Source: Allorhizobium paknamense (lineage in GTDB: Bacteria > Pseudomonadota > Alphaproteobacteria > Rhizobiales > Rhizobiaceae). From it: a stretch of DNA of 64,000 nt. A program made the position numbers and the translations under genes. This document shows positions 8,999-17,707 of this stretch, one piece after another (position 1 is the stretch's first letter; every line of letters starts with the position of its first letter). The DNA is taken from positions 62,001 to 126,000 of the forward strand of contig NZ_JAUSWH010000002.1 of assembly GCF_030815125.1 (NCBI RefSeq), in the 5' to 3' direction. A model generated the notes under the pieces. The model searched no databases and was not told the DNA's origin. It saw only the letters and a list, made by a program, of their open reading frames with translations.

Positions 8999-9262
8999 TC
9001 AGGCATCGTCCAGATCGGGGAGATTGCGCGGCTGAAAATTGCCTGCCTCAATGGCCTGCCTGGCCTTCAGCAACCGGCTGGCATTGGCGGGGGAGGAAAG
9101 GAGATGCAGTGTTTCCACCATGCTCTCATATTCCTCCTTGCTCATCAGCACCGCAGAGGGCTTGTCCCGACGCACGATCTCCACCGCCGAGGCATCCTCA
9201 TTCACCTTGTCCAGCAGGCCGGCCAGTTCGGCCCGGGCCTTGGAGAAAAACACCGTGTCCAT
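8999..9262 (-). CDS. yefM: Antitoxin YefM (Phd/YefM family)
   Basis: An 87-residue antitoxin. The N-terminal Phd/YefM DNA-binding domain is recognisable (FFSKARAELAGLLDKVNEDA, then RRDKPSAVLMSKEEYESMVET). The C-terminal tail is the toxin-neutralising segment. It precedes yoeB in the usual antitoxin-first order. A TGTACA-centred palindrome 23 bp upstream of its start is the probable autoregulatory operator. Confidence 0.93.
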   Translation of the reverse strand: MDTVFFSKARAELAGLLDKVNEDASAVEIVRRDKPSAVLMSKEEYESMVETLHLLSSPANASRLLKARQAIEAGNFQPRNLPDLDDA

Positions 9263-9284
9263 CGCTTATGCCTCGGCTTGTTGA

Positions 9285-9306
9285 CTTGTACAGAATCTAG
9301 TACAAG
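9285..9306. promoter_or_regulatory. Probable YefM operator
   Basis: A perfect 7-bp inverted repeat, CTTGTAC (9285-9291) and GTACAAG (9300-9306), separated by 8 bases, lies just upstream of yefM. It contains the TGTACA hexamer (9287-9292). In Escherichia coli YefM represses its operon through palindromes with a TGTACA core, so this is a likely autoregulatory site. Confidence 0.65.
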
Positions 9307-9326
9307 TTATAGCATTTTTCAATCCG

Positions 9327-11021
9327 TCACCCGATCAGCGCGAATTTGTCGACATCCACCATGCCCTTGTCGGAAATCTTCAGATGCGGGATGACCGGTA
9401 GTGGCAGGAAGGCCACTTGCAGGAAAGGTTCTTCCAGCGTCGTGCCCAGCGCATAGGCCGCCTTGCGCAGATGGTGCAGCGTGTCGCGCACCACTTCATA
9501 GGGCTCAAGGCTCATCAGGCCCGCCACGGGCAGCGGAATTTCACCCGTCACCTTGCCATCTTCCACCACCACAAAACCGCCCTTGATGTCGGAGAGGCGG
9601 TTGGCGGCGATCGCCATATCCTCCTCGCTCACGCCCACCACGCAGATATTGTGGCTGTCATGGCCGACGGTGGAGGCAATCGCGCCCTTTTTCAACCCGA
9701 AGCCCTGCACGAAGCCATTGGCGTGGTTGCCATTCTTGCCGTGGCGCTCGATCACGGCGACCTTGATGATGTCGCGGTCGAGATCGACGCTGGTCTGGTT
9801 GCCGGAAGAGGGCAGGCGGTAACGGCGGTGCTCAGTGATGATCTTGCCCGGCAGCACGCCGATTACCGGCACTTCGCCTTCGCTGACCGGCACGCCGAAA
9901 TCGGCGGCCTTGACGATCCGCGCCTTCACACTGTCCAGACCCACCGGGGCCACGGGCTTGCGGGTGGCGAAAAGCGCAGCCGTCACGCGGCGACCGGCGG
10001 CAAAAACCATGTCCGCCTTGCAGTTTTTGAGACTGTCCACCACCACCAGATCGGCGCGCCAGCCGGGCGCGATAAGGCCACGGTCGCTGAGGCCGAAGGC
10101 GCGGGCAGCGGAAATCGAGGCGGCACGGTAGACCGCAAGCGGCTCCACGCCATGGGCGATGGCCGTTCTAATCATATAATCGAGATGGCCCTGTTCGGCG
10201 ATGTCCAGCGGGTTGCGGTCATCGGTGCAGAGCGCCAGGAAGGGCGAAAGCCGTTCGGTGAGGATCGGCATCAGCGCGTGCAGATCCTTGGAAACAGAAC
10301 CCTCGCGCACGAGAATATGCATGCCCTTGCGGATTTTTTCCAGCGCCTCTTCCGCCGTGGTGCATTCATGCTCGGTGCGGATACCGGCGGCGAGATAGCC
10401 GTTCAGATCCTTGCCGAGAAGCAACGGCGCGTGACCGTCGATATGGCCGCCCTGAAAGGCCTCGAGCTTGGCCATGCAGGTGGGGTCCTTGTGGATCACG
10501 CCGGGAAAATTCATGAATTCGGCAAGGCCGATCACCTTGGGATGGTGGCGGAAGGGCAGGAGCTTTTCGACCGGCAGATCGGCGCCCGCCGTTTCCAGAT
10601 GGGTGGCGGGCACGCAGGACGAAAGCTGCACCCGGATGTCCATGATGGTTTCAAGGGCGCTATCGAGGAAGAAGCGGATGCCTTCCTCTCCCAGCACATT
10701 GGCGATTTCATGCGGGTCGCAGATCACCGTCGTCACGCCATAGGGCAGGACGCAGCGGTCGAATTCATGCGGGGTAACCAGGGAGCTTTCGATGTGCAGA
10801 TGCGTGTCGATGAAACCCGGCACGACGATGCGGCCGGAAATATCGACGGTCTCCTTGCCCTCATAGGTCCCGCAGGTGCCGATAATGGTGTCGCCGCACA
10901 GGGCGATATCGCCTTCCACCAGCTCGCCGGTGACCAGATCGAAAAACCGCCCGCCTTTCAGAACCAGATCGGCGGCTTCCCGCCCCACGCCCTGATCGAT
11001 GCGGTCTTCCAGTCTGCTCAT
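9327..11021 (-). CDS. ade: Adenine deaminase
   Basis: A 564-residue amidohydrolase that converts adenine to hypoxanthine in purine salvage. The metal-binding motifs are visible: DTHLHIE after the first beta-barrel strand, CDPHEI, the glycine-rich VGHDSHN near the C-terminus, and the C-terminal domain typical of Ade. Length matches the Bacillus/Agrobacterium enzymes (~560-590). It lies 65 bp after the yefM start on the same strand but has its own frame and probably a separate promoter. Another purine salvage gene, apt, is at 61.7 kb but is not linked. Confidence 0.93.
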   Translation of the reverse strand: MSRLEDRIDQGVGREAADLVLKGGRFFDLVTGELVEGDIALCGDTIIGTCGTYEGKETVDISGRIVVPGFIDTHLHIESSLVTPHEFDRCVLPYGVTTVICDPHEIANVLGEEGIRFFLDSALETIMDIRVQLSSCVPATHLETAGADLPVEKLLPFRHHPKVIGLAEFMNFPGVIHKDPTCMAKLEAFQGGHIDGHAPLLLGKDLNGYLAAGIRTEHECTTAEEALEKIRKGMHILVREGSVSKDLHALMPILTERLSPFLALCTDDRNPLDIAEQGHLDYMIRTAIAHGVEPLAVYRAASISAARAFGLSDRGLIAPGWRADLVVVDSLKNCKADMVFAAGRRVTAALFATRKPVAPVGLDSVKARIVKAADFGVPVSEGEVPVIGVLPGKIITEHRRYRLPSSGNQTSVDLDRDIIKVAVIERHGKNGNHANGFVQGFGLKKGAIASTVGHDSHNICVVGVSEEDMAIAANRLSDIKGGFVVVEDGKVTGEIPLPVAGLMSLEPYEVVRDTLHHLRKAAYALGTTLEEPFLQVAFLPLPVIPHLKISDKGMVDVDKFALIG

Positions 11022-11061
11022 GCGTCTGCTCCGATTCGTTGCTTCCAGTAAGTTTACTGCA

Positions 11062-11958
11062 TCATGCCTCGATGCTCACCGAAAAGCTGTAGCGGGCGCT
11101 TTGATGGGTTTCCAGCGTGCTGGTATAGGGGCGCGAGGCCAGTGCATCGCTGCCGCCCTGTTCCGCCGCCATGCCGTGCCAGGGCTCGATGCAGATGAAG
11201 GGTGCGCCCGGCTTTTGCCAGATAGCGAGATTGGGCAGGTTTTCGAAGCTGAAATGCAGCTTCGGCGCACCGGGAGCGCTATAGGTGAGGGCAGAGCCTG
11301 CGCCTTCGGGAAAGATCATCGCGTCCTCGGCAAACTGGCTGAAATCCAGCACCAGCTCTCCCGCCTTGAAGGGGGAGGGATGGCGGGTTTCGCCCAGCAG
11401 ACCGCCTTCCAGCCGCACAAGCTCCGGCTCCGCGCCATTCTTCAGCATGATGCGGTGCGGGCGGCCCTCCGCCCCCGGCAGCGGCCAGAGAAAGGCCGGG
11501 TGAAAGCCAATGCCATAGGGCATGGCGCCCTTGCCGCTATTGGTGACGGTGGCGGTCACGGTCAGGCAGTCGTCGCGCAGGCTGTGTTCCAGTTGCAGGC
11601 GAAAATCGAAGGGATAGACGGCACGGGTCGTATCATCGGCCAGCAGTTCATGGCGGCAGCTTTGCGCCGTCTGCTCCACCAGCGTGAATTCCCGCCGCCG
11701 GGCCAGCCCGTGCTGGGCCATGGCATAGGTCTCGCCATTGATCGTCAGCCGGTCGTTCGGCGCCTTGCCGACAATGGGGAAGAGGATGGGCGAGCGCCCC
11801 GTCCACCATTCACTGTCGCCATTCCACAGCAGGGATGCACCATCCTTTGTCACGAGAGATTGCAGCTCGGCGCCCAGGCTGGAAATCTCGGCACTGAGCT
11901 TGCTGTTTTCAATCCGGACAATGCTGGGCATGGGGTGGGCTGGCTCCTGAACGATCAA
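11062..11958 (-). CDS. Aldose 1-epimerase-family protein (LacX-like)
   Basis: A 298-residue galactose-mutarotase-fold protein. Motifs include [12 protein letters not shown], the [20 protein letters not shown] region, HGLAR (putative catalytic His) and [13 protein letters not shown]. This is the LacX/YeaD-like branch, whose natural sugar is not certain. The conserved region begins at [11 protein letters not shown], so the true start may be the Met at 11931 rather than 11958. It is 40 bp upstream of ade on the same strand and may share its transcript. Confidence 0.82.
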   Translation of the reverse strand: MIVQEPAHPMPSIVRIENSKLSAEISSLGAELQSLVTKDGASLLWNGDSEWWTGRSPILFPIVGKAPNDRLTINGETYAMAQHGLARRREFTLVEQTAQSCRHELLADDTTRAVYPFDFRLQLEHSLRDDCLTVTATVTNSGKGAMPYGIGFHPAFLWPLPGAEGRPHRIMLKNGAEPELVRLEGGLLGETRHPSPFKAGELVLDFSQFAEDAMIFPEGAGSALTYSAPGAPKLHFSFENLPNLAIWQKPGAPFICIEPWHGMAAEQGGSDALASRPYTSTLETHQSARYSFSVSIEA

Positions 11959-11981
11959 AATACAGCCCGGTTAAAGCAGAT

Positions 11982-12983
11982 TTAGAAGGCTTGGACCACA
12001 AAATAGGTGAGGGTCGAGATGATTGCCGCCGCAGGTAGTGTCACTACCCAGGCAATGACGATATTGCCCGCCAGCCCCCAGCGCACGGCACTGGCGCGCT
12101 TGGCCGCGCCCACGCCGACAATCGCGCCGGTAATGGTATGGGTGGTGGAGACGGGAATGCCGAGCCATGTTGCACCGAACAGCGTCAGCGCCCCGCCGGT
12201 TTCGGCGCAAAAACCCTGCATCGGGTTGAGCTTGGTGATCTTCGACCCCATGGTATGGACGATGCGCCAGCCGCCGAACAGAGTGCCCAGAGCCATGGCC
12301 GACTGGCAGGTCAGCACCACCCAGAGCGGCACATGAAAATCGCTGCCGAGATAACCCTGGGAAAACAGCAGAATGGCAATGATGCCCATGGTTTTCTGCG
12401 CATCATTGCCGCCATGTCCCAGCGAATAGAGCGAGGCGGATACGAATTGCAGCAGGCGGAAGCTGCGGTCGACGGCAAAGGGTGTCTGGCGCACGCAGAT
12501 CCAAGAAACGACCAGAATGAGCAGCAGCGCCAGCAGAAAGCCGATCATCGGTGACAGGAAAATGGCGCCGATGGTGGGCAGAAGTCCGCTCCAGACCACA
12601 GCCCCCATGCCGGCCTTGGCAAAGCCCGCCCCCACCAGCCCGCCGACGAGCGCATGCGAGGAGGAGGATGGGATGCCGAAAATCCAGGTGATGATGTTCC
12701 AGCTGATCGCCCCAACCAATGCGGCAAAGATGATGGCGGGCGAGACGATATGCGGATCGATGATGCCGGTGCCCAGCGTCTGCGCCACATGCAGGCCGAA
12801 GAACATGAAGGCGATGAAGTTGAAAAAGGCAGCCCAGGCCACCGCATAATGCGGCTTCAACACCCGGGTGGAGACGATGGTGGCAATGGAATTGGCCGCA
12901 TCATGCAGCCCGTTCAGAAAATCGAAGAACAGGGCGACGCCGATCAGCGCCACGAGCAGGGGAAAGGCAAGCGAGGCGTCCAT
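11982..12983 (-). CDS. pit: PiT-family inorganic phosphate transporter
   Basis: A 333-residue inner-membrane symporter for low-affinity phosphate (metal-phosphate) uptake, the short form typical of rhizobia compared with ~500 residues in E. coli PitA. The two duplicated signature motifs are present: NGLHDAANS near the N-terminus and GGNDAQKT in the middle, with GIPVSTTHTITGA near the C-terminus. It overlaps the stop of the upstream DUF47 gene by one base (TGATG), so the two are translationally coupled. In Sinorhizobium meliloti the equivalent orfA-pit operon is repressed by PhoB when phosphate is scarce. Confidence 0.93.
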   Translation of the reverse strand: MDASLAFPLLVALIGVALFFDFLNGLHDAANSIATIVSTRVLKPHYAVAWAAFFNFIAFMFFGLHVAQTLGTGIIDPHIVSPAIIFAALVGAISWNIITWIFGIPSSSSHALVGGLVGAGFAKAGMGAVVWSGLLPTIGAIFLSPMIGFLLALLLILVVSWICVRQTPFAVDRSFRLLQFVSASLYSLGHGGNDAQKTMGIIAILLFSQGYLGSDFHVPLWVVLTCQSAMALGTLFGGWRIVHTMGSKITKLNPMQGFCAETGGALTLFGATWLGIPVSTTHTITGAIVGVGAAKRASAVRWGLAGNIVIAWVVTLPAAAIISTLTYFVVQAF

Positions 12984-13627
12984 CAGACATTCTCGATCAG
13001 AATGCCGCTGATTTCATTGGCAACATCCTCGAACCGGTCCACCACCTTTTCCAGTTCGCCATAGATTTCGCTGCCGATCATATAGGCCATGGCATTGCCG
13101 CTGGCGCCATGACGGCGATAGAGATCCTTCAGCCCCTGGTCGTGCAGGTCGTCAGACCGGCCCTCGACGCGGGTTACCTCCTCGGCAATGCTGCTGAGGC
13201 GATGGGCATTGGCGCCCAGCTTGTCCAGGAGCGGAATGGCCTCGGCGATCAGATGCGCGGCCTCGACGACGGCGCGGCCCATCTCCTGCATGCCGGGCTC
13301 GAAGCTCTGCTGCTCGAACAGCCGGATGGTCTTCACCGTCTTGTGCATCATGTCGATGGCATCATCCATGGACTGGATGAGATCCTTGATATCGCCGCGG
13401 TCGAAGGGGGTGATGAAGCTGCGCCGAACGGCGAGCAGCACGTCGCGGGTGATGTTGTCAGCCTCGTTTTCGAGAGCGACGATGCGGGCGCAATTGCCTT
13501 CGATATCCTTGCCGGAGAGAAGGTCGTTCAGCGCTTCGGCTGCGCCCACCACCGTTTTTGCATGGGCCTCGAACATGTCGAAGAACCGGTCCTCGCGGGG
13601 GAGCATCTTGCGAAACAGGGTGAGCAT
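12983..13627 (-). CDS. DUF47 (PhoU-like) partner of Pit
   Basis: A 214-residue, all-helical protein of the DUF47/PhoU-like family that modulates the cognate Pit transporter. The start at 13627 gives the conserved MLTLFRKMLPREDRFF N-terminus; a start at 13759 would add 44 unconserved residues and overlap the putative regulatory palindrome. Acidic ExxxD motifs such as EADNITRD and SMDDAIDMM, used for metal binding in PhoU proteins, are visible. Its stop overlaps the pit start by one base, an obligate pair. Confidence 0.9.
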   Translation of the reverse strand: MLTLFRKMLPREDRFFDMFEAHAKTVVGAAEALNDLLSGKDIEGNCARIVALENEADNITRDVLLAVRRSFITPFDRGDIKDLIQSMDDAIDMMHKTVKTIRLFEQQSFEPGMQEMGRAVVEAAHLIAEAIPLLDKLGANAHRLSSIAEEVTRVEGRSDDLHDQGLKDLYRRHGASGNAMAYMIGSEIYGELEKVVDRFEDVANEISGILIENV

Positions 13628-13663
13628 TCGTGTCGTCCACATCCGGAAATGGTTATTTTCGGC

Positions 13664-13679
13664 TGTCATATAAATGACA
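13664..13679. promoter_or_regulatory. Palindrome upstream of DUF47-pit, possible PhoB site
   Basis: TGTCAT-ATAA-ATGACA is a perfect 6+6 palindrome located 37 bases upstream of the DUF47 start and within the only promoter-sized gap (13628-13695). It contains CTGTCATA, which equals one Pho-box half. The second half is inverted rather than direct, so a canonical Pho box is not established. PhoB control is expected from S. meliloti orfA-pit. Confidence 0.4.
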
Positions 13680-13695
13680 TGAAACGCAAAGGAAA

Positions 13696-13725
13696 CCGCC
13701 CGAACCTTGGAAAAGGTCCGGGCGG
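13696..13725 (-). terminator. Terminator of the binding-protein gene
   Basis: CCGCCCG (13696-13702) pairs with CGGGCGG (13719-13725) and ACCTT with AAGGT inside it. On the minus strand the stem is followed by a T-rich stretch. It lies 61 bp downstream of the binding-protein stop codon and separates that gene from DUF47-pit. Confidence 0.75.
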
Positions 13726-13785
13726 CTCGGATTGCGGGATGGATTCGGTGGATTATCACAAGGGTTTTTGAAAACGACCCTGTTA

Positions 13786-14889
13786 TTACTCGGCAGCGAC
13801 CGTCTTACCGTCCTGCCACTTGAAGACGGAGAAGCTCTGCGAGGTCAGGTCGCCGGTCTGGCCGTAGGTGACTTCGCCGATGGCGGTGCTGATCGGCGCG
13901 CCCGACTTCAGCGCCTGGGCCACGGCTTCGGTGTCTTCGGCGCTGCCGGCCTTGGCGATCCCGGCGGCAATGACTTCCACGGCGGCAAAGGCGTTTAGCG
14001 TGAAGGCTTCCGCCGGAATGTTCTTGGCGGCGAGAAGATCGGCGGCATTTTTCGACAGCGGGTTCTTCGTGGCGTCCGAGGCATTGGTGTAGAGCGTGCC
14101 ATTGGCCGCTGCACCGCCGACATTGGTGTATTCGCTGTTCGAAAGGCCGTCACCGCCGAAGATCTGGGCGTTCAGCGCGGCATCCTTCATCTGCCGGGCC
14201 AGAAGACCGGCCTCCGGATGATAACCACCGAAATAAATGACCTCGACCCCTGCGGCTTTGAGACGCGTGACCAGCGCGCTGAAATCCTTCTCGCCCGGCG
14301 TCAGCGCGTCGTTGAACACTTCCTTGACGCCACCGGCATTCAGAGCGGCCTTGAAGGCATCCGCCAGCCCTTTGCCATACTGGCCCTTGTCGTTGAGAAT
14401 GGCGATCTTCTTGTCCTTGTAATGGGCAAGCACGTATTTCGCCGCCACTTCGGCCTGCTGGTCATCGCGGCCGCAGGTGCGGAACACGGTGGCAAGGCCG
14501 CGCTTGGTCAGGTCGGGCGCGGTGGCCGTCGGGGTTACCATCAGCACGCCGTTTTCCGCAAACACGTCAGAGGCCGGAACCGCAACGCCGGAGGTGATGG
14601 GGCCGACAACGTAACGAACGCTCTCGCCCACCAGCTGATTGGCCACGGATACGCCCTGCTTCGGCTCGCCGGCATCGTCGGCGGTCTTCAGCACCAGCTT
14701 TTCACCATTGACGCCACCCTTGGCGTTGATGGCTTCGATGGCCGTTTGCGCGCCGTTCTTCACCTGCGCACCAATGGCGGCCAGCGGCCCGGTCATCGGG
14801 GCAACGAGGCCGATGGTAATATCGGCGCGCGCGGGCGAGGCTGCAATGAGGGCGGCAAGGGCCGCACCGGCGAGAAGCTTGATCTTCAT
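13786..14889 (-). CDS. Branched-chain amino acid-type ABC substrate-binding protein (LivK family)
   Basis: A 367-residue periplasmic binding protein, type I fold. The Sec signal peptide is [22 protein letters not shown], followed by [18 protein letters not shown], typical of Leu/Ile/Val-binding proteins. The start at 14889 is supported by AGGAGA 6 bases upstream; the longer open frame to 15087 lacks a signal sequence. No permease or ATPase genes (livHMGF) are adjacent, so the protein must serve a transporter encoded elsewhere. Ligand specificity (leucine, valine, GABA or others) cannot be read from sequence. Confidence 0.92.
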   Translation of the reverse strand: MKIKLLAGAALAALIAASPARADITIGLVAPMTGPLAAIGAQVKNGAQTAIEAINAKGGVNGEKLVLKTADDAGEPKQGVSVANQLVGESVRYVVGPITSGVAVPASDVFAENGVLMVTPTATAPDLTKRGLATVFRTCGRDDQQAEVAAKYVLAHYKDKKIAILNDKGQYGKGLADAFKAALNAGGVKEVFNDALTPGEKDFSALVTRLKAAGVEVIYFGGYHPEAGLLARQMKDAALNAQIFGGDGLSNSEYTNVGGAAANGTLYTNASDATKNPLSKNAADLLAAKNIPAEAFTLNAFAAVEVIAAGIAKAGSAEDTEAVAQALKSGAPISTAIGEVTYGQTGDLTSQSFSVFKWQDGKTVAAE

Positions 14890-14911
14890 GGGTCTCTCCT
14901 TGGATGGGCAG

Positions 14912-15038
14912 GCGGCAAAGCCATTTGCCGCAGGCCCGTCTTGATCTTGTGTGTCCTCCAACCCCCTCCGGGGCTTTTTTGTTTGCCGTTCTCTATCCAA
15001 ATTGCGTCGCAAGAAAAAGGCTGCGGAGTGCGGCAGCC
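14912..15038 (-). promoter_or_regulatory. 5' region of the binding-protein gene with internal terminator
   Basis: The 348-bp gap 14890-15237 holds three hairpins. A Rho-independent terminator on the minus strand (arms 15033-15038 and 15019-15024, GGCTGC / GCAGCC, followed by five T) lies ~125 bp upstream of the start codon and points towards it. A second hairpin (GCGGCAAA / TTTGCCGC, 14912-14931) is in the presumed 5' UTR. A TTGCGC...TGATAA promoter-like pair lies upstream of the terminator around 15070-15110. This could be an attenuator or a short RNA gene. Confidence 0.45.
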
Positions 15039-15181
15039 GGGTCATTTTTGCAATGTTTTTGCTTGGAGCTTGTCTATTTATCATCATGCCCCAGGGGCTT
15101 CGCGCAATTTTTGGAAGAGGGCTGCCTGATCAGGGGGGATGCGGACCGAGCTTCAGCTTGTCCGCAGGACATAATGCGCAA

Positions 15182-15211
15182 GAAAAAAAGGCGGCAGAAG
15201 ACCTGCCGCCT
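15182..15211 (-). terminator. Terminator of the aminotransferase gene
   Basis: A perfect 9-bp stem AGGCGGCAG / CTGCCGCCT (15189-15197, 15203-15211) with a 5-base loop is followed on the minus strand by seven T (15182-15189). It lies 27 bp after the aminotransferase stop. Confidence 0.85.
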
Positions 15212-15237
15212 GGGATCAGGATAGCGCCGCAGCCACC

Positions 15238-16563
15238 TCAGATATTGTTCATCAGCACCTTGCGCAGCTTATCGAACAACTCGTCAATCTGGGCCTTGGT
15301 GATGATCAGCGGCGGCGAAAGTGCGATAATATCGCCGGTGGTGCGGATCAGCAGGCCATCCTCATAGGCCTTGAGGAAGGCGTTGAAGGCGCGCTTGGTC
15401 GGCTCGCCGTCCAGCGGCTTCAGTTCGATGGCGCCGATCAGGCCGATATTGCGGATATCGATGACGTTCGGGCAGTCGCGGAGCGAGTGCAGTTGTTCTT
15501 CCCAATAGGGGGCAAGCTCGGCAGCGCGGGTCAGCAGGCCTTCGTCGCGATAGGTGTCGAGCGTGCCCAGGGCCGCGGCGGAGGCGATCGGATTGCCGGA
15601 ATAGGTATAGCCGTGGAAGAACTCGATCAGATGGTCCGGGCCGTTCATGAAGGCATCGTGGATTTCCGAGGTCACGAACACCGCGCCCATGGGGATGACG
15701 CCGTTGGTCAGGCCCTTGGCGGTGGTGATGATATCCGGGGTGACATCGAAATATTGCGCCGCGAAGGGCGCGCCAAGGCGGCCATAGCCGGTGATGACCT
15801 CATCGAAAATCAGCAGAATGCCGTGCTTGGTGCAGATTTCGCGCAGCTTTTGCAGATAGCCCTTCGGCGGAATGAGCACGCCGGTGGAGCCTGCCACGGG
15901 TTCGACGATCACGGCGGCCACGGTGGAGGCGTCATGGAGCGTGACGATGCGCTCCAGCTCGGCGGCGAGATCGCCGCCATGCTCCGGCATGCCCTTGGTG
16001 AAGGCGTTCTTTTCCGGCAGGTGGGTATGGGGCAGGTGATCCACGCCCGTCAGCAGCGTGCCGAACATCTTGCGGTTGGAGACGATGCCGCCCACCGAAA
16101 TACCGCCGAAATTGACGCCATGATAGCCGCGCTCACGGCCGATCAGACGGAAGCGCGAGCCATTGCCCTTGGCGCGGTGATAGGCCAGCGCCACCTTCAG
16201 CGCGGTTTCCACCGATTCAGAGCCGGAATTGGTGTAGAGCACATGGCTCATTCCTTCCGGCGCAATATCGATCAGCCGGTTGGCCAGTTCGAAAGCCTTG
16301 GGGTGGCCAAGCTGGAAGGCGGGCGCGTAATCCAGCTCGCCTGCCTGTTCGCGAATGGCCTCGGTGATCTGCGGGCGGCAGTGACCGGCATTGACGCACC
16401 ACAGGCCCGCGGTACCGTCCAGCACCTGCCGCCCGTCATGGGTGGTGTAGTGCATGTCCTTGGCGCCCACGAAAAGGCGCGGTTCCTTCTTGAACTGCCG
16501 GTTGGCGGTAAACGGCATCCAGAAGGCGCGCATGTCGTTGGGAATGGTGGTGCGGTTGGACAT
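15238..16563 (-). CDS. Class III omega-aminotransferase (beta-alanine/pyruvate type)
   Basis: A 441-residue PLP enzyme. The N-terminus (MRAFWMPFTANRQFKKEPR) is characteristic of omega-amino acid:pyruvate transaminases acting on beta-alanine or related amines. The class III motif IFDEVITGYGRLG and the PLP-binding Lys in TTAKGLTNGVIPMGAV are present. The ATG at 16563 has a GGGAGA ribosome site; the longer frame to 16602 has none. The gene is monocistronic with its own terminator. The exact amine donor is not established; taurine, GABA or beta-alanine are all possible in this group. Confidence 0.9.
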   Translation of the reverse strand: MSNRTTIPNDMRAFWMPFTANRQFKKEPRLFVGAKDMHYTTHDGRQVLDGTAGLWCVNAGHCRPQITEAIREQAGELDYAPAFQLGHPKAFELANRLIDIAPEGMSHVLYTNSGSESVETALKVALAYHRAKGNGSRFRLIGRERGYHGVNFGGISVGGIVSNRKMFGTLLTGVDHLPHTHLPEKNAFTKGMPEHGGDLAAELERIVTLHDASTVAAVIVEPVAGSTGVLIPPKGYLQKLREICTKHGILLIFDEVITGYGRLGAPFAAQYFDVTPDIITTAKGLTNGVIPMGAVFVTSEIHDAFMNGPDHLIEFFHGYTYSGNPIASAAALGTLDTYRDEGLLTRAAELAPYWEEQLHSLRDCPNVIDIRNIGLIGAIELKPLDGEPTKRAFNAFLKAYEDGLLIRTTGDIIALSPPLIITKAQIDELFDKLRKVLMNNI

Positions 16564-16886
16564 GATGATCTCCCATGGCCTGAAGTGAAATGCGGGGGCC
16601 ATACCCGGCAGGTTTGACGTGACGCGAAACTACAGCATGCCATCGCGGGGAGGAAAGTGGGTTTGCGACGAAAACCGGTGTAATTTCCGTTCGTCGACGG
16701 GTGCCTGACAGGCGTAGCGAGAGAGAAGAAGGCGGGATGGCATTGAAAGCGTGTGTTTCGCTTTATGGCTGCCGATTATGGGAGGACAAGTTTTACGCAA
16801 GTCAGCGCCGCCATATATGCCATCATGATCAGATGCGCATGGTCGAAGGGCAGTTCGATCCGCAATCCGGTCGCAGTTCGGCAAAA

Positions 16887-16922
16887 CAAGACCCCGCTCA
16901 ACGTCCGTTGAGCGGGGTCTTG
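16887..16922. terminator. Perfect 17-bp hairpin in a gene-free region
   Basis: CAAGACCCCGCTCAACG (16887-16903) and its exact complement (16906-16922) form a very stable hairpin. T-rich sequence follows on both strands (TTGTTTT on minus). No gene ends nearby on the plus strand, and nolR on the minus strand ends 345 bp away with its own hairpin. The gap 16564-17266 (703 bp) otherwise holds degenerate RIME-like sequence (16650-16685), the element at 17031, and no convincing gene. A small RNA ending at this hairpin is possible. Confidence 0.6.
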
Positions 16923-17030
16923 TTCTTTGAACCAGCACCATTCGGGACGCCGTCACTGTCCCACGCTGTGTGATCCCGTTAAAACACCTTGCATGAGGCT
17001 GATAAGCTGCAATGTGCTTCAAGTTCTTGT

Positions 17031-17082
17031 TTTAACGCATGTCGTGATCGCAAAACCGCTGCACACTTTTGCGCGACCAGAT
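17031..17082 (+). repeat. RIME-like element, GCATGTCG variant
   Basis: The segment from TTTAACGCATGTCG through GCAAAACCGCTGCACACTTT to GCGCGACC matches a second copy at 45868-45922 almost base for base. Here the right-hand arm has decayed (CGACCAGA instead of CGACATGC), so the hairpin is partial. Confidence 0.75.
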
Positions 17083-17215
17083 TCAGGAGTTCATGCGAGA
17101 GGCGTGCGGTGATGATTCTCCCCAAAATGGTGGTGTCCCTACGCCGCAGAGCCGGAGTTTGCCGTTGAATTCCCTATATTATCATCTAGTAATTAAAATG
17201 AATAAAGCGAGCTCT

Positions 17216-17253
17216 ATGGAAGGGCGCTCGGGCCTGAGACTAGGCCCTTCCAT
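17216..17253 (-). terminator. Hairpin after the NolR-like gene
   Basis: A perfect 10-bp stem ATGGAAGGGC / GCCCTTCCAT (17216-17225, 17244-17253) with an 18-base loop begins 13 bp after the NolR-like stop codon. The T-tract on the minus strand is weak, so termination efficiency is uncertain. Confidence 0.55.
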
Positions 17254-17266
17254 GTGAGCGTTATCA

Positions 17267-17584
17267 TCAGGCAGCGTTGCGAGCCGCTTCGTGCTGGCAG
17301 AAAATGTCTTCCAGCGTGCCGAGCACCTTGATGACGGCGTCGGACGTGCTGGAATAATAGATGGTCTGTGCATCGCGACGCGTCTTCACCAGCTTCTGCG
17401 CGCGCAGCTTGGACAGGTGCTGTGACAGCGCTGACTGGCTGAGGCCTACCTGGGAGGCCAGTACGCCTACCGGGACTTCACCCTGCACGAGACTGCACAG
17501 GATCATCAGGCGCTTCGGGTTTGCCATGGCCGTGAGCAGGCCGGCGGCGGCATTCGAATGATCGGATAAGTCGTTGGCTTTCAT
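17267..17584 (-). CDS. nolR: NolR-like ArsR/SmtB-family transcriptional regulator
   Basis: A 105-residue winged-helix repressor. The recognition region VGLSQSALSQHLSKLRAQ and the wing TRRDAQTIYYSS closely match, as I recall it, NolR of Sinorhizobium/Rhizobium, which represses nodulation and other symbiotic genes as a dimer. It lacks the cysteine/histidine metal-binding motifs of ArsR/SmtB sensors, as NolR does. The start at 17584 is preceded by AAGGAAG. In non-nodulating agrobacteria NolR-like proteins also occur as global regulators, so its presence does not prove symbiosis. The symbol is assigned by family resemblance; a paralogue cannot be excluded. Confidence 0.75.
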   Translation of the reverse strand: MKANDLSDHSNAAAGLLTAMANPKRLMILCSLVQGEVPVGVLASQVGLSQSALSQHLSKLRAQKLVKTRRDAQTIYYSSTSDAVIKVLGTLEDIFCQHEAARNAA

Positions 17585-17707
17585 CTCAGTCTTCCTTAGC
17601 GATTGAGCCTCGAAGGCTCTTCGTTGCAATCCCACACGAACCCTACACATAAAGTCTACCCATATGAGCATGATTGTATATGCCTAAATTTAAGGTATCG
17701 GTTATCC

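Noticed and set aside
9417-11051. 544-codon plus-strand frame antisense to ade
   Set aside because: Adenine deaminase motifs on the minus strand are unambiguous; this frame has none.
16701-16973. 90-codon frame in the gap before the NolR-like gene
   Set aside because: No ribosome site, no recognisable product, and it reads through the 17-bp hairpin.
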